Positions 11,018 to 23,029 of a stretch of 64,000 bases of DNA are shown piece by piece. Below the pieces are notes generated by a model. The model did no database searches. It was not told the DNA's origin and saw nothing but the letters and a program-made list of their open reading frames with translations. The translations under genes and the position numbers were made by a program. This DNA comes from Adiantum capillus-veneris (lineage: Eukaryota > Streptophyta > Polypodiopsida > Polypodiales > Pteridaceae): assembly GCA_014529385.2 (NCBI GenBank), contig CM043959.1, forward strand, positions 58,446,753-58,510,752, in the 5' to 3' direction. Position 1 is the stretch's first letter. Every line of letters begins with the position of its first letter.

Positions 11018-11857
11018 CAATTAAAACTTTGGAGAAAACTGTAAATTCCTACGTGAGTGCTCTCCCACTATTATTGGGCTAAAAATGGCCTATTCTAGCC
11101 CAATTCGGCAGCATAACCGCAATCAGAGGCTTCACAAGCAAAATCCCCATGACATAGGTGATTTCCCGCTTCCATTGCGACAAGTTACTGATTTTCTCTA
11201 TTTTCGGCCCATGGACATCATACATGGGGCTGATCTAAGAGAAAACCGGAGAGTACACCTTTCCGGTGTGTAGAATTGGAAGGGAAGGTTCTCTATGCAG
11301 AGTTCCCTTCCAAGGAGTTGCTTTTCAAGTTTCGAGCCTTCACATGTGATACCTTTCATGTTTAGATGGTTTGATCTATGAGAGTTTATTTTGCAGGTGT
11401 TCTCCCTTCACATGCGGAAGTAGGAGCAAAGGAAGGCAAACGCCTCTGCACGAGAAAAGCCCTCTGAGGGAACAAAGCCAAACCAACCCAAAGGGACTCT
11501 AAGATTGGGAGTAGATCCACAAATTTGAGAGTTGTAGACTCTCGAGTTTGGATCAGGGAGTAGAGATTCTCGAGGAGAGACTTCATGCCCAAGACAGAAG
11601 GGTAGATGCTAAGATTGCTACCCGGGAGGACTCTCGATATAAATTCAGGATAAGGATGCCATGCCATTAGACTAGACAACGCATTGGCTCTCCGGGATTT
11701 TGAGTAAGAAACGTTTTGCTTGAGACATTACGAAAGCAAAGGCTCCCAAGTTCCATCAAGTCAGAGATCTATAACAGAACGTGGGAATACATCTAGTTAA
11801 TGTACTTGTATGATGACTTCTCCCCATTGCTTAAGATACTCTTTAAGAGGAAGGGGG

Positions 11858-11860
<3 letters not shown>

Positions 11861-11904
<44 letters not shown>
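11861..11904 (+). repeat. Poly-G run (44 G)
   Basis: Forty-four consecutive G, preceded by gggggga. Such runs can form G-quadruplexes and are prone to length error in sequencing, so the exact length is doubtful. Confidence 0.9.
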
Positions 11905-11906
<2 letters not shown>

Positions 11907-13200
11907 ACCAACCCCATCTTTTGGTCCCAGTACTTTGTCGATCTTCTCTCTATCTCAATTGGCTTCAGTATTAAGTGATAGTCTATTTATCAGAGTATAT
12001 TTGAAATTGTTGTGCGCTCCTGTTTGTGACAAGGACGTATTCCCCTTCTTGAGCAGAGATGGCCATATCTTATGGAGGAGCTTTAGTGAGCCTCGGGCAT
12101 CGCCTCCTAGTGAGGATCAACAACTAGGGTGCACATATGCAGAGAGCTTGTATCGTGTGCCGCATCACCCATACCACACCGACAAGAGCCCCAACCTACC
12201 ACAACTGGCTTCTTCACCCCATCGGTGGTAAAGGTAGCTATCCATATATTGAAGTACGGTCAAGCATCAGATCAAATAGGCCTACACGATGAGCACCTTA
12301 TTTATGTAGTTCATCACTCGGCCCCTTCTTCCTTACCTGTTCAACAGAGCATTGGCTAAGGGTTTACATATTGAGTGAATAATGATGCAGACCATTGCAC
12401 CGATTCACAAAGCAGGGGATATGCTCGATCTTGTGAAAGAAAGGTACACCTTTACATACTTTAAAAGGTCAAGCTCTGGATAGCTTAGCTTGCCAAAACA
12501 ACGTTCTGAGTTGTAATCATATTTCATCCGTTTCAATGAACTCACCGAAATCAGGTGCCATAAGCGCCATAAACAAACCTCAACTCTAAGAGTTAAAAAA
12601 CATCCACAAAATCACCCTTTATAGGGTGCATGCTTAGGCTACATAGAACTACCGAGTTCTTTAAACCTCTTGGAACTCACACTTCCCTGGTAGAACATTT
12701 CAAAGTAACTTAAAGCATTACAAAGCGGAGCTTAAGTGAATCACGCAGCACACAACCATTAAAATACACTCGCTTCCCAGGTAGTAGTTTCATGTCTATG
12801 CCAGACAGATCCACAATCACCCAACTGGATCTGGCAAAAAACAGCTACCTTGGAATCAAACATACAGAGATCAAAGGAAACTGGCACTGTTTGCTTTCGT
12901 CAATGCATTGTGTAACAGGAATGAAAACTTTGGAAAATTGAGTGGAAAACGTGCCTGTAGAGAGAATCTCCGTCGCCAGGACTGCTTTGACACAGAGCGA
13001 AGAAGCAGGAAGAGTAAATAAACCAAAGGAAGCAACGCTTTCCCATCATCGCCGTGCTTTTCAAACTAACACCGATCGATCTCACAGCGTATGTCAGCGA
13101 GCTCGTGCCGAGCACAGCTATGGCGACCTCTGCGCCATAAAGCAGTGAAGAATTTTATGAGGATTGTAGCAAAGGATAAACACATCGTAAATACTCACAT

Positions 13201-13204
<4 letters not shown>

Positions 13205-13240
<36 letters not shown>
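13205..13240 (+). repeat. (GA)n microsatellite
   Basis: Uninterrupted GA run of about 18 units. Confidence 0.95.
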
Positions 13241-13242
<2 letters not shown>

Positions 13243-13644
13243 AGTCTTATAGAAATTTGTTAATGGTATATTGAAGTTTAGACAAATGGAAAAATTAACT
13301 TGGAGTACTCACTTGGTCATCGAGTAGGCATATCATCCTAGTGTGCAACTTATTTTGTCAAGCTATAGGAAAACCATGTGAGGAGTTAATCTTTTCGTCG
13401 TGCAATGAGGAAATGAAAACAAACTATAGACCATAAATAGTGCATGCCATACCCAAGTATGGTGGAGAGTCAACATTGTGTCTCCTCATAAATTATAAGG
13501 AACGAAAGTCTTACCATGCCCCGAGTCTAGTTGTGCAATCCAAGCAAAACACATAGACATGGAGATTTGAATGCAAATGATGAACCTTTACGACTTGTTG
13601 AAATAGAGTTTTGTAAGTCGATTTGTAGATGCTCCCGAGTGTCG

Positions 13645-15345
13645 TTGTCAATTTGCTCAAGTTCTCATGGACTGCACTAACTAGCTCATATTTCAGCTTG
13701 TAAATGACAAGACTTTGTCTTTGCCCCTACATTGATAGCTTTGATCGTTGACCAAATGTCGGTGCCTTACCAAATGTGGGTGCCTTACCAAATGCGTCCT
13801 TCTTCCACTCCGGCATGCCATACGCAGAGAGTCCTACACTTGGAAGTTCCTGAGCGAGATGTCGTTCTCATGGCTCTAGCATGGGATCTTCCCAAGAATG
13901 ATTCTTTGGGATGAAATCAAGCACGGTCCTTTGTTGTTTCCCTCACAACTATGTCCTCTCTTTGGCTAAAGTGTGCCATTGTAGCTCCTTAAAATGATCC
14001 ATCCGGATCTCTTACGATTTTTACTTTTGACACATCAATGGTATGCGTTGTTTTCCCTCTTAAGAAGGTTGGTTGATCCTCATTGAGCTCAATTTCAAGT
14101 TGCTTTTTGGCACCTTTGTCTTGATCGATATAAGAGTCCATATCATAATTGGGTTAATCCCTCAAATTCAAGACTCCGGACGCTATTAGCTGCTTAGCTT
14201 CCCATCTTTTAGATGAATTCATTCTCTTTAATGGTCCCTTAGAAGGGCCATTTTCATCTTCCTCCAAGATGCTAATCCTAGAAATCCCTTTACGACCTGT
14301 TGAAGGATGACTCATACCAGAGGGATCAGATGCCTCATCCAAGGAGCTTTTTAACATCAGTAGAAGATCTTGTTGTATCTTTTGGTCCTCATTCCTTATG
14401 GAAAGGTTAACTATATTCCCAGTCGTGGAGACAACCTTAACCCATGCTTCTCTCTTCACAACATCTTTTGCATCAGCAATCATACATGTGGCAAGTTGCG
14501 ACACATGCACAATCTCTCCCTTTCAATCACGAAATCTCGCAAAGCTACACAAAGCAACCATGATCCATTCAACAGCTCAAGTTCATATGGTTGATTTCAT
14601 TTTGAAGAGCTAGGGTTTCTATTATCTTGATCCCTCCTACTCGGGTCTCTGCATTCATCGGCATTGTCTCTGCAAGTATATCCATTGTACTTATCCTTGT
14701 GATCATCATGCTCTGTGTGAGTCATTTGATTAACCTTCTTGTAGCTACAATCCCTTCTATATTCATCCTCCCTATCATTGTCTTCAGATTTCATACATCG
14801 ATCTAGTCTACTCTTGTATTAGCAATATACATGTGGCAATTCGTGACACATGTACAATCCCTTCCTTTCGATCACGAAAGCCTGCAAGTTGCACAAAGCA
14901 ACCTTCGTGACCTAATTCTCAAGCGTTGTTTGGTTCTCCATATGTCATCAGGGACAGAAGGAGTCCTTCAATCACCACATCCCTGTGGCTATGATCCCTT
15001 CTATATTCATCTTTTCTCTCATGGTTTCTTTGTCTTTCATAGCTTCTCTCACGCCAACCATGTCTACCATGATGTCCATCATCGTGTCGATCATGTTCAC
15101 TAAAATTTGCATCATCATCCCTTCTACAACTCTTGCCATTGTGTTGATTGTGGTGTTCTCTTCAGCTATCATGTGTACTATTACCACTGCCTAAATTTGA
15201 ATGCTTACTTTTATGTTTCTCCTTGTCTCCTAGCCTTGCTTTTAGGGGGAAGAACAACAAGAATGTTGGTGAGCAAACTTTTGTTGAAGTACTTCGTAAC
15301 ATCAGCTCTTGCTTAGTGCCATCTTTCAAGGCTTTTGGCAAAACA
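13645..15345 (-). pseudogene. PRP22 (pseudogene): PRP22/DHX8-like DEAH-box splicing helicase pseudogene
   Basis: The minus strand reads the N-terminal half of the DEAH-box ATPase that releases spliced mRNA from the spliceosome. In order it shows: Y-F-N-K-S-L-L-T-N-I with L-P-P-K near 15270; an Arg/Asp/His-rich stretch (R-R-D-D-D, E-Y-R-R-D-H-S-H-R-D) near 14990-15150; an S1 RNA-binding segment (C-F-V-Q-L-A-G-F-R-D, I-V-H-V-S-R-I-A-T-C) near 14850-14920; a second Arg/Asp-rich plus S1 unit (I-V-H-V-S-Q-L-A-T-C); K-D-V-V-K-R and P-L-K-R-M-N-S-S-K-R-W-E-A-K-Q-L-I-A-S-G-V-L near 14160-14510; S-W-E-D-P-M, then E-R-H-L-A-Q-E-L and Y-G-M-P-E-W-K-K-D-A-F-G; and finally I-Y-K-L-K-Y-E-L-V. Homology ends before the Walker A motif, so no helicase core remains. 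Many stops and frameshifts are present. Identification rests on recall of family motifs. Confidence 0.8.
14480..15200 (-). repeat. Duplicated Arg/Asp-S1 unit inside PRP22 relic
   Basis: Two successive copies of the Arg/Asp-rich linker plus S1 segment lie head to tail: about 14830-15200 (copy 1) and about 14480-14800 (copy 2). Each has an E-Y-R-R-D word followed by an I-V-H-V-S-x-x-A-T-C word. Intact PRP22 proteins have one S1 domain, so this is a tandem duplication in the relic or its source gene. A smaller duplication (K-A-P-T-F-G twice) sits near 13750-13790. Confidence 0.65.
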
Positions 15346-16279
15346 TTTCCTATTTCTCACACTTCAGTAGCAGTAGTTGGTTCATGAGTCGGTTGTTGTA
15401 AAAAGCATCGCCAAGGGAGGCTTCAGTCTACCCATTGAAAAGCCTTAGCAGTAGAAAAAGCATCAAGAATTATGCACTCACAAAATCATCATGAGGGACG
15501 TGAGCAACATGTGACGTTGTTTTAATTACTTTACTAACTCCAACATGGACATCCAATCTTCTTGTGATCAATGGTTTTTAAGGGGGTTACGTGGAGATTC
15601 TTTAGCCTCATTTGGCAAAATTGCCTTAGGCCAACCAAGTAAAGAGGCGATCCAAAAACTAGTGTGCCATGATAGTTCATAAGAATCATTCAATTCAAGT
15701 CACATTCATGAAGTAAATAACCATTGAATATGCTCGAGCAAAAGAGTAGTAATGTACTTGCATTTTGTGTCAAATATTGATCCCAAAACTCATGTATAGA
15801 ACTTAAAAAATGTCCAAACCTTGCAAGAATGGAAAATTAGAAGTTGCTCACAAAAAAAGAAAAAAAAAACGTACTTATAGCGAGGAGGTGGCATCATCCT
15901 CATCCAGTGATTATGAAACTTAGGGAATGTACCCTTCATCCGTATACTTGTTTTCTCCTCTACTAAAGAGGGGTCACGATATGCTTCTCGTCTAGTGTTA
16001 AATGGTCATGTTTGCTTCTCCTCTAGTTTAGGAGTTTCTCTTTGTTGGCCTACACCAAAGGGGTGAGGCCTTAGTGATGCCTCCCCTTTTTGCCCCTAAA
16101 ACATGGAAGTTTTTTTTTTTTTTTAAAGTCGATTGATTGGTGGAGACAAAAGATACAAATACTCATTACAAAGACAAGCAACTGTATTTACATGGCCATT
16201 AATCATGGAGAGGAGACTATAACATCAATCTAGCTACCTTTGAGAGACTCTTAGAAAGGTTACTTTTGCACATCTTATA
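15346..16279. other. No gene seen
   Basis: AT-rich, with a run of 14 T near 16112-16125. I find no coding motif on either strand. Confidence 0.4.
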
Positions 16280-16411
16280 GAGGCGACAGACAGTTTTGGC
16301 CAGGAGAGCCTCACATAGGGGGCTTTGGCTAAGTGTAGAAAGCTGAGTTAAAAGATGGATCTATGGTTGCCATCAAGAAGCTGCTACAATTCAACTATCA
16401 AGGAGATAGAC

Positions 16412-16459
<48 letters not shown>

Positions 16460-17138
16460 CTGTAAGAAAGGTTATCATAGAAACTTGATGCCCTTGTTAG
16501 GCAATTGCAAGGTGGGTAAAGAGAGGTTGTTAGTGTATGAGTGCATGGAAGGTGGAAGCTTAGATGACATGTTGAATGGAGATGAGGGGACGAAACAAAA
16601 GCTAACATGGCAATATCAAGAGAAAATTGTGTGCGGGGCCTCGAAGGCTATGCTTTCAACATCATGAGTGGCCACCCCATATAATAATTCACAGGGACAT
16701 ATAGTCAAGCAACATATTGCTTGACAAAAAACTTGAGGCTAGAATGTTTGACTTCAACATAGCAAGGCTAATAAGTGCATTGGACACTCTCTTGAGTGTG
16801 AGCACAAGTGGCAGAGACACCCAGCTATGTGCCTTCAAAGTACTACCAAAGCTTTAGGTGCTCTTTCAAAGGGGACATCTATTCATTGAGCTCCTCACTA
16901 GGAAGCGACCTACAGAAAAGGTATTTTTTGAAGACACAAAGTTGGTAGGCTCAGTAAAGTAGCTTATGAATGACAGGCACTGAATCCATGGCTTCTGCAA
17001 GCAGATCATGGGGATAACAATGTAAAATTTACAGTACTTGCTGATCGCATGTGATTGTGTTCAGGATATTCCTTTCAAGGCACCCATGGTGCACCAGGTA
17101 GTCTCTTTGGTGAAGGCAATTACTGCTACAATGCGATG
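16280..17138 (+). pseudogene. BRI1/BRL-type receptor kinase pseudogene (kinase domain)
   Basis: The plus strand carries a decayed kinase domain of the brassinosteroid-receptor class. E-A-T-D-S-F-G near 16280 starts it. A-E-L-K-D-G-S-M-V-A-I-K-K-L-L follows near 16345-16390 with the ATP-binding Lys. N-C-K-V-G-K-E-R-L-L-V-Y-E-C-M-E-G-G-S-L-D-D-M-L is at 16500-16580. The catalytic loop is damaged ([11 protein letters not shown] remains near 16715). The DFG motif reads D-F-N. An [10 protein letters not shown] activation-loop region, R-K-R-P-T-E-K and I-A-C-D-C-V-Q-D near 17045 complete it. The extracellular LRR and membrane parts are absent. A (GA)n run replaces the segment between the ATP Lys and subdomain IV. 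Confidence 0.85.
16416..16453 (+). repeat. (GA)n microsatellite inside kinase relic
   Basis: Nineteen GA units lie where the kinase C-helix should be encoded, so the repeat expanded or inserted in the dead gene. Confidence 0.95.
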
Positions 17139-18100
17139 ATCACGGAGGAGGAAATTGTGTTAGAACTCAAATATACATCCTGTTTGTTGGGTCTTAATTG
17201 TCAAAGTAATTACATCAATTGTTATAAAAACTTAAGTACTAGTATTTTGTTCAACAAGCTATCATATACGTTTATATGATGCATAATTTATTATTTGGTT
17301 TCCAAGCCATTAGTTGGTTGATATGGTCTACCCATGCAGCCACTTGAAAAACAGAGATCAAGACTCATCACCATTATTTTGCCAAAGACTTGGCTTTTTA
17401 ATGAAGCCTAGTAGGACATTGAATTATACATGCTTGCAACATGATACCTAATATGGAACTCCATAAACACCAATAGAGAACATTAAACAAAAATGATTTT
17501 CTCATCAACCTTGATTCATCCAAACATCAACTGATGTGTTTCTTTATCATCTCAGCAACGCTTGGTTTTGATTGTACACAAAGGATAGTTTTGTGAGAAA
17601 GAAACCTTGAGTTCAATGTAAAATTTTGGTAAAGCTCACTTAGATTGATTTGGTAAAACAACCTTTTGCTTTGTGCACCAACCTTTTAGTTGGTGATTGG
17701 AATAAGATTTACTTATGGGCATAACATATTTTGGAGAGCATAGGTTTTTGAAAATGTTATTCCATTGATGACTTTTTGGGAAGCTTCTCTAGTGTTTTCT
17801 AAAATGATAATTCCATTATTGAAAGACTGGGACTGGGATCTATTATCGGTTTTGTTGAGCCCACTATGTGGGATATGGTGCACATCTCAGGAGCTTTGAT
17901 CTTAATAATGGGGTCTTTTTAGACTTGACTATGGCTTTACCATTATTGAGCCATAAGAAGTCCAAAAAGAGCTATCCCTCGGCAATTTTGCTATGTTAGA
18001 CCCACCCTACTACTCTCTATAATTAACCAATTGGAGTTGTGGGTGTAGATACTTAAATTCTTATTTTCAAAGTCTAAGAGGAGCAACAACTAAGGTTTTG
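17139..18100. other. No gene; missing 5' LTR of element B expected here
   Basis: AT-rich sequence with no recognised domain. Element B gag begins at 18103/18145, but nothing here resembles the B-family LTR (28582-30013 and 60212-61871). The 5' LTR of B is therefore deleted or replaced. Confidence 0.45.
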
Positions 18101-18144
18101 AATTGCCAAAGAATACACTAAGTAAACACATAAGTAGAATTAGC

Positions 18145-19545
18145 ATGGCTGACGATAACCAAGAGAGTAGAATGAACATTGATAACTTTGATTTTGCACA
18201 TGAAGGTGCTAATGATGATGCCCCCATGTTTATCAATTATCTTGTTACTAGGTTGCATCAAGCTATGGGCAACTCTACTTTGCAAGCCGAAGTTACTCAA
18301 AAAACTTTGTGCTTATGGGATTTCCCTTCCTCTCCAAGAGGAGAGAGAGCTTAGGAGGCCTCTTGATGAGATCCCCAAAAGAAGGCTCTCTCCCATACAA
18401 GAGGAGGAATCCAAAGAGCAAAAAAGCAATGAATCCCTAAGTTCCTCTGAAGATGTGTCTCCACGAAGACGACGGTCTAAACGATCGCCAAATCCTCCCA
18501 TGAGGAAATGATCAACACACAGTCCTTCTCCTCGTCACTCCGAAAGGGAAGATAGGAAACAAAGGAAAAAAAGGTCAAGAAAGAGGTCACCCTCTTCTCC
18601 TTCTTCTTCACCTTCCTCCTCTCCCGATGAAAGCTATGGCTATTCTCCTAGAGAATACAAGAGGGGAGGACATCACAAAGCATACCCTGCATGGTGAAGA
18701 TCACAAAAGCTCAAGAAGTTCAAAGAGGGAGGAAAGAGGATCTCTTTTCTCACTTACGATGGTACCTTTGGTGCCACCGACAAAGTATTGGCCTTCATCC
18801 AACAATTTGATGCGGCCTTTGGAGATGAGGGCTTCACGGAATCCTCCAAGCTACACCATGTAGCTATGCACTTCCAAAAATCGACTCGTCAATTGTAGGC
18901 TAGCCTTCGTGGCAACGGTGAAGCCCCAAAGACATGGAATACTCTACGAGTTTCCATCATGAAGCAATTCCTTGCAAGCGATGCAAAGGACAAAGTACTT
19001 ACCGAATGGCGCAGTTTGAAGCTTCTCTCACATGAGTCTATTCACAAATATGTGGACAAGTTTTGGGATTTACATCTCAAGGCTACTGTCTTCCAAAAGA
19101 TAGACTTCACCGAGAAAAACCAACAATTTTGTGCGGGATTACCTGAAGAAATGGCCGAGTATTTCAACTCCCAATGGCCTGGTTCTATCACCGAAGTAAT
19201 CCACCACACCATGGTTACTTCCCTCATCAATTTCCAACAAGGGGCTAGACGGAATGTCAAACCCATGGAAAACAAAGGCATAATTGATGCAAAGGGGAAA
19301 ACCAATGCCCAAAATTCTTCCCAAGGCACTTCCTACAATAACAACAACAACAATAGGTCCAAGGAGAAGGGAGTTTACAAAGGTTAAAAAAAACTCTGTC
19401 ATGAAGAGCTTGAAGCTTTTCGCAAGGACCATAAGTGTTTTAAGTGTGGGGAGCAAGGACATGGCTATCATTCTTGCCCCAAGAATGCTCGTAATGAGAC
19501 TCCTAGGGGTTCCACCTTCAAAGCTCCAAAAGAGGATGCTCATTG
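18145..19545 (+). pseudogene. element B gag
   Basis: The start M-A-D-D-N-Q-E at 18145 is preferred over an in-frame ATG 14 codons upstream, because sister element A also begins M-A-K/D. An Arg/Ser-rich segment spans 18360-18660. A gag core follows with F-I-Q-Q-F-D-A-A-F near 18800 and L-L-S-H-E-S-I-H-K-Y near 19040. A CCHC knuckle, C-F-K-C-G-E-Q-G-H-G-Y-H-S-C, is near 19435-19480. Stops and frameshifts occur at about 18352, 18510, 18700 and 19385. Confidence 0.85.
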
Positions 19546-19559
19546 TTGCAAAGGATCAT

Positions 19560-20030
19560 CTCTCTCATATGCTTGGGGAAAGGTAAGGGAGCATGATGCC
19601 TTCATCTTGTTTGACCATGGCTCTACTCACAACTTCATATCAACGGAGTTGGCCAGTAAGTTGGTCATTCAAGCTTTCGAGATGGGAGATATTGTAACGG
19701 TTGACACAGCTTTCAAGGGACAGCAAGCCTCCGTTACTCCCTTGATTGGGAAATTGAGGCTTCATGTCCAAAGCTATGTCGACAAAGAAGACTTTTTCAT
19801 CTCTCCTCTCCAACATGAGGATGCTATCATAGGGGCGCCATGGTTTAATCGCATGGCTACCAACATGAAGTTCCCTAAAAGGAGAAAATACCTCACCTAC
19901 AAGGGAAAGAACATGTATATAGATGCTAATGAGTCTGGTCATACTATACCACTTGTAAATTCATCAGTTTTTTATAAGTCAATGAAAAGCTTGATTTCTG
20001 CATGCATGATTTTTGTCAAGAGAATCCACT
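19560..20030 (+). pseudogene. element B aspartic protease
   Basis: The open frame reads A-F-I-L-F-D-H-G-S-T-H-N-F-I-S-T-E-L-A-S-K-L. The active-site triplet is D-H-G instead of the usual D-S/T-G. The flap/C-terminal part L-R-L-H-V-Q-S-Y-V-D and H-E-D-A-I-I-G-A-P-W-F follows. It would process the gag-pol polyprotein. The fold is complete over about 140 residues. Confidence 0.8.
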
Positions 20031-20149
20031 AATGACGCTAATGATTTATCAAATGAAAATGGTAGGAATCAAGAAGAGTTAGACTTGTCTACTTTCTAAA
20101 TGGATTCCAAGATGTTTTCATTGATGATATCCCTATGGACTTACCTCCA

Positions 20150-21460
20150 AAATGAGGGGATGATGACCATCGAATTGAGCTCCTACCAGGAAGCTAACCT
20201 CCTAACAAGCCTCCTTATCAAGTTTCCCAAGCTCAACAAAAGGAGATCATGAGGCAAGTACAAGAATTGGTAGACAAAGGGATGGTGAGGCCTAGCTCCT
20301 CTCCCTTTTGTTCTCCAATCTATTTAGTGTAAAAGAAAGATGGTACATACCGTATGTTTGTGGATTATCAAGCACTAAACCATATCACTATCAAAAACAG
20401 ATTTCTCATGCCTCGGGTAGAAGATCTGTTTGATAAGCTACAAGGCTCTACCTACCTCAATAGGATTGACCTTAAAAGTGGCTATCATCAAATAAGGATA
20501 GTGTATGAAGATATCTTAAAGACCACGTTTCGTACAATGTTTGGTCTTTATGAATATCTAGTCATGCCTTTTGGCTTGACCAATGCAACTGCCACATTGA
20601 ATGGTTTGATGGAGAAAATATTTAGACCCTACCGCAAGTTCACTGGAGTGTTCTTTGATGATATCATCATCTACTCCAAGTCCTTGGAGGAACACAAGCA
20701 ACATCTCCAAGAGATTTTTCAAGCATTGAGGGAGAAGAAACTTTTTCTCAACCAAAAGAAAAGTGAATTTTTCCTTCAAAAGATTCAATACCCAGGTCAT
20801 ATTATTTCTCAAGATGGTATCCGTATGGATCCATCAAAGTTAGAGGTAATAAAAGCATGGCCTAATCCAAGGAATCTACATGAACCAATAATATTTATTA
20901 GTACGTGTGCATACTATAGACGCTTCATAGCAAAAAATTTCTCAAATAGCAGGACCATTACATGACTTAACAAAGAAGAACGTTAAGTGTTCATGGACTG
21001 ATAAGGAGCAAAATGCTTTTGACAAGCTCAAAGAGAAGCTTACCTCTCAACCATCCTCATGCTTCCGGATCTCTCAAAGCCATTTGAGGTCCAATGTGAT
21101 GCTTGTGGTGATTGCCTTGGAGCAGTCTTGCTTCAAGGAGGGCATGCCATAGCATATGAGAGTCGAAGGCTCAATATGGATGAACGGGTCTTGGGCATTT
21201 ATGAGAAAGAGCTTTTAGTTGTTCTACATGCCCTAGACACATGGAAGCACTATTTATTGGGGACTCCGTTCATTTTACGAACAAACCACCAAAGTCTCAA
21301 GTACTTCATGATGCAAACCAAGCTTTTCGACAAACAAATGAGGTGGGCAAATTTTCTTTCGCAATTTTATTTTCATATTGCTCACGTTGCTGGTAAGCAC
21401 AATCAAGTGGCCGATGCACTTTCACGACGACCAAAAGTCAATGCGGTGTCTATAGCAACT
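20150..21460 (+). pseudogene. element B reverse transcriptase and RNase H
   Basis: RT fingers and palm are open from 20354 to 20965 with F-V-D-Y-Q-A-L-N, R-I-D-L-K-S-G-Y-H-Q-I, V-M-P-F-G-L-T-N-A and the catalytic F-F-D-D-I (variant of YxDD). The thumb ends near Y-Y-R-R-F-I. A frameshift near 20965 precedes RNase H (21059 on), which has V-Q-C-D-A-C-G, E-K-E-L and A-D-A-L-S-R-R. The usual T-D-H-x-S-L motif reads T-N-H-Q-S-L, so a catalytic Asp is replaced by Asn. The enzyme pair is unlikely to be active. Confidence 0.9.
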
Positions 21461-21589
21461 CACAATGATCTATCTTCTATGATACATGAGTATGCTACTG
21501 ACCCTGACTTTAAAGATGTAATGCCAGCCCTTGCTTTGGGGAAGAAAGACCAGGAAACATTCACCTTGCAGGATGGTTATCTTCTCCAT

Positions 21590-22740
21590 GGCAATAGGCT
21601 ATGTGTTACCCACTCGCTTCGTGAGAAAGTCATGTATGAATCCCATGCTCCTCCCTATGTGGGGCATAGAGGCATTCAACCTACTCTTCTAGGAGTAGAG
21701 ACATACTTCTATTAGCCTACCATGAAAGTGGACATACAAGAGTATTATTCAAAATGTGGTATGCCAAAAGACTAAGTATTATAGAGGGAAGAAACCTGGA
21801 TTACTGCAGCCATTGCCAATCCCTAATTCACCATGGGAGAGTATATCCATGGATTTTATCTTTGGATTACCCAAGGCTATCCATGGGAATATGGGATATG
21901 GACAATAGTCGACAGGTTTAGCAAGCAAGCACACTTTATTTGTGTCAAAAAGACTATTAAGGCACACCAAATGGCAACCATCTTCATATCTCAGATTTTC
22001 AAACACCATGGATTACCAACATCCATCGTGTCAGATAGAGATCCTAGAATGACTGGTAATTTTTGGAAAGGTCTCTTTAAAAATCTGGGTACAAGATTGA
22101 ATTTCTCTTCGGCCTATCACCCACAAGCGGATGGCCAAAGTGAGATAGCCAATCTTACCATACTCGATCTACAAAAGACTTATTTTACAGAAGTAGATCA
22201 ACGATCACAATGGGAGAAGTACTTACCCCTTGTAGAGTATGCGTACAATAATAATGTCCATACTACTATGGGAAAAGCACCTTTTGAGATCATAGAGGGA
22301 AGACCTAAAAGTCCCTTGCTACTTAAAGTACATGGGAAGATCTTTGTTGCTGATGAGTATAGCCGTGACCTACAAGAATCGTTTCAAAAGGTTAAGGAGG
22401 CTATATCCATCTCTCAACAAAGGAAAAAATCTGTTTTGCTGACAAGCATAGAAGGGCCTTAACATTCAAAGAAAATGATTGGGTCTTACTTAAGTTTCCC
22501 AAGGCTCGATCGAGGCAAACGACGGGCAAAAATCCTACGGGCCATCAATAGTATTATGCTAAATTAGCAAAAAGATACTATGGTCCTTTTCAAATCTTGA
22601 AGCTAATCAATGACATGGCTTATCAACTCAAGTTGCCCAACCATTGGATCATACACAATTCTTTTCATGTGAGCCTACTTAAGCCCTACAAAGGAGAGCC
22701 ACCAAGAGACCCAATTAATGAAGACCCTCTAGAAATCGAA
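21590..22740 (+). pseudogene. element B integrase
   Basis: The His-Cys zinc region begins near 21640 (H-A-P-P-Y-V-G-H-R-G-I). A frame break lies between about 21715 and 21830. The core then has [27 protein letters not shown] (central Asp), H-P-Q-A-D-G-Q-S-E (catalytic Glu), and L-P-L-V-E-Y-A-Y-N. A stop at 22462 precedes the basic C-terminal region, which continues in another frame ([21 protein letters not shown]). Confidence 0.9.
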
Positions 22741-22856
22741 GACCAAGAAGAGGTGCTACAACCTGAAGCTATCCTTCGGCATGAAGACAAGGTACTATGG
22801 CATGGTAAGATTATCCGACGGTATCTTATTAAGTTCAAAAACTATCCTTTTGAAGA

Positions 22857-23029
22857 TAAAGGAGTACGAGCGGAAGTGCGACGCGAGAGAGAGTGCGAGA
22901 AGAAGAGCACGACGATATGGTGAACTCGCTCTACTGTAATGTGTAGAGCATAGTGAGTTCTTATTAGGTTTTTACAAAAGAATATGTGTACATACCTGGC
23001 GGCCCGCCCACTTACCTGGGCGACCACGT
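22857..23029 (-). repeat. Partial extra LTR copy of copia element
   Basis: It repeats the 192-bp LTR but lacks the last 20 or so bp that contain the TATA-like tataccccaaca end. It begins TAAAGGAG where the other copies have TGAAGGAG. It lies between the target duplication and the complete 3' LTR, giving a tandem LTR pair. Confidence 0.85.

Larger units (their letters stand above)
11018..13640. other. No supported gene; contains 44-G run and (GA)18
   Basis: This 2.6 kb has no recognisable domain on either strand. A glycine-rich open frame at 11800-12231 only exists because it crosses the poly-G run. On the minus strand, 12900-13115 encodes a short frame with a hydrophobic, signal-peptide-like start (M-G-K-R-C-F-L-W-F-I-Y), without further support. 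Confidence 0.4.

Noticed and set aside
11800-12231. 143-codon frame with a glycine tract
   Set aside because: The frame exists only by crossing the 44-G run, whose length is unreliable; neither side has a recognised domain.
12900-13115. Minus-strand frame with signal-peptide-like start
   Set aside because: Only 71 codons, no conserved domain, no partner exon found.
14972-15316. Met/Ile-rich frames on both strands
   Set aside because: Shadows of the Arg/Asp/His-rich linker of the PRP22 relic, which is read in another minus-strand frame.
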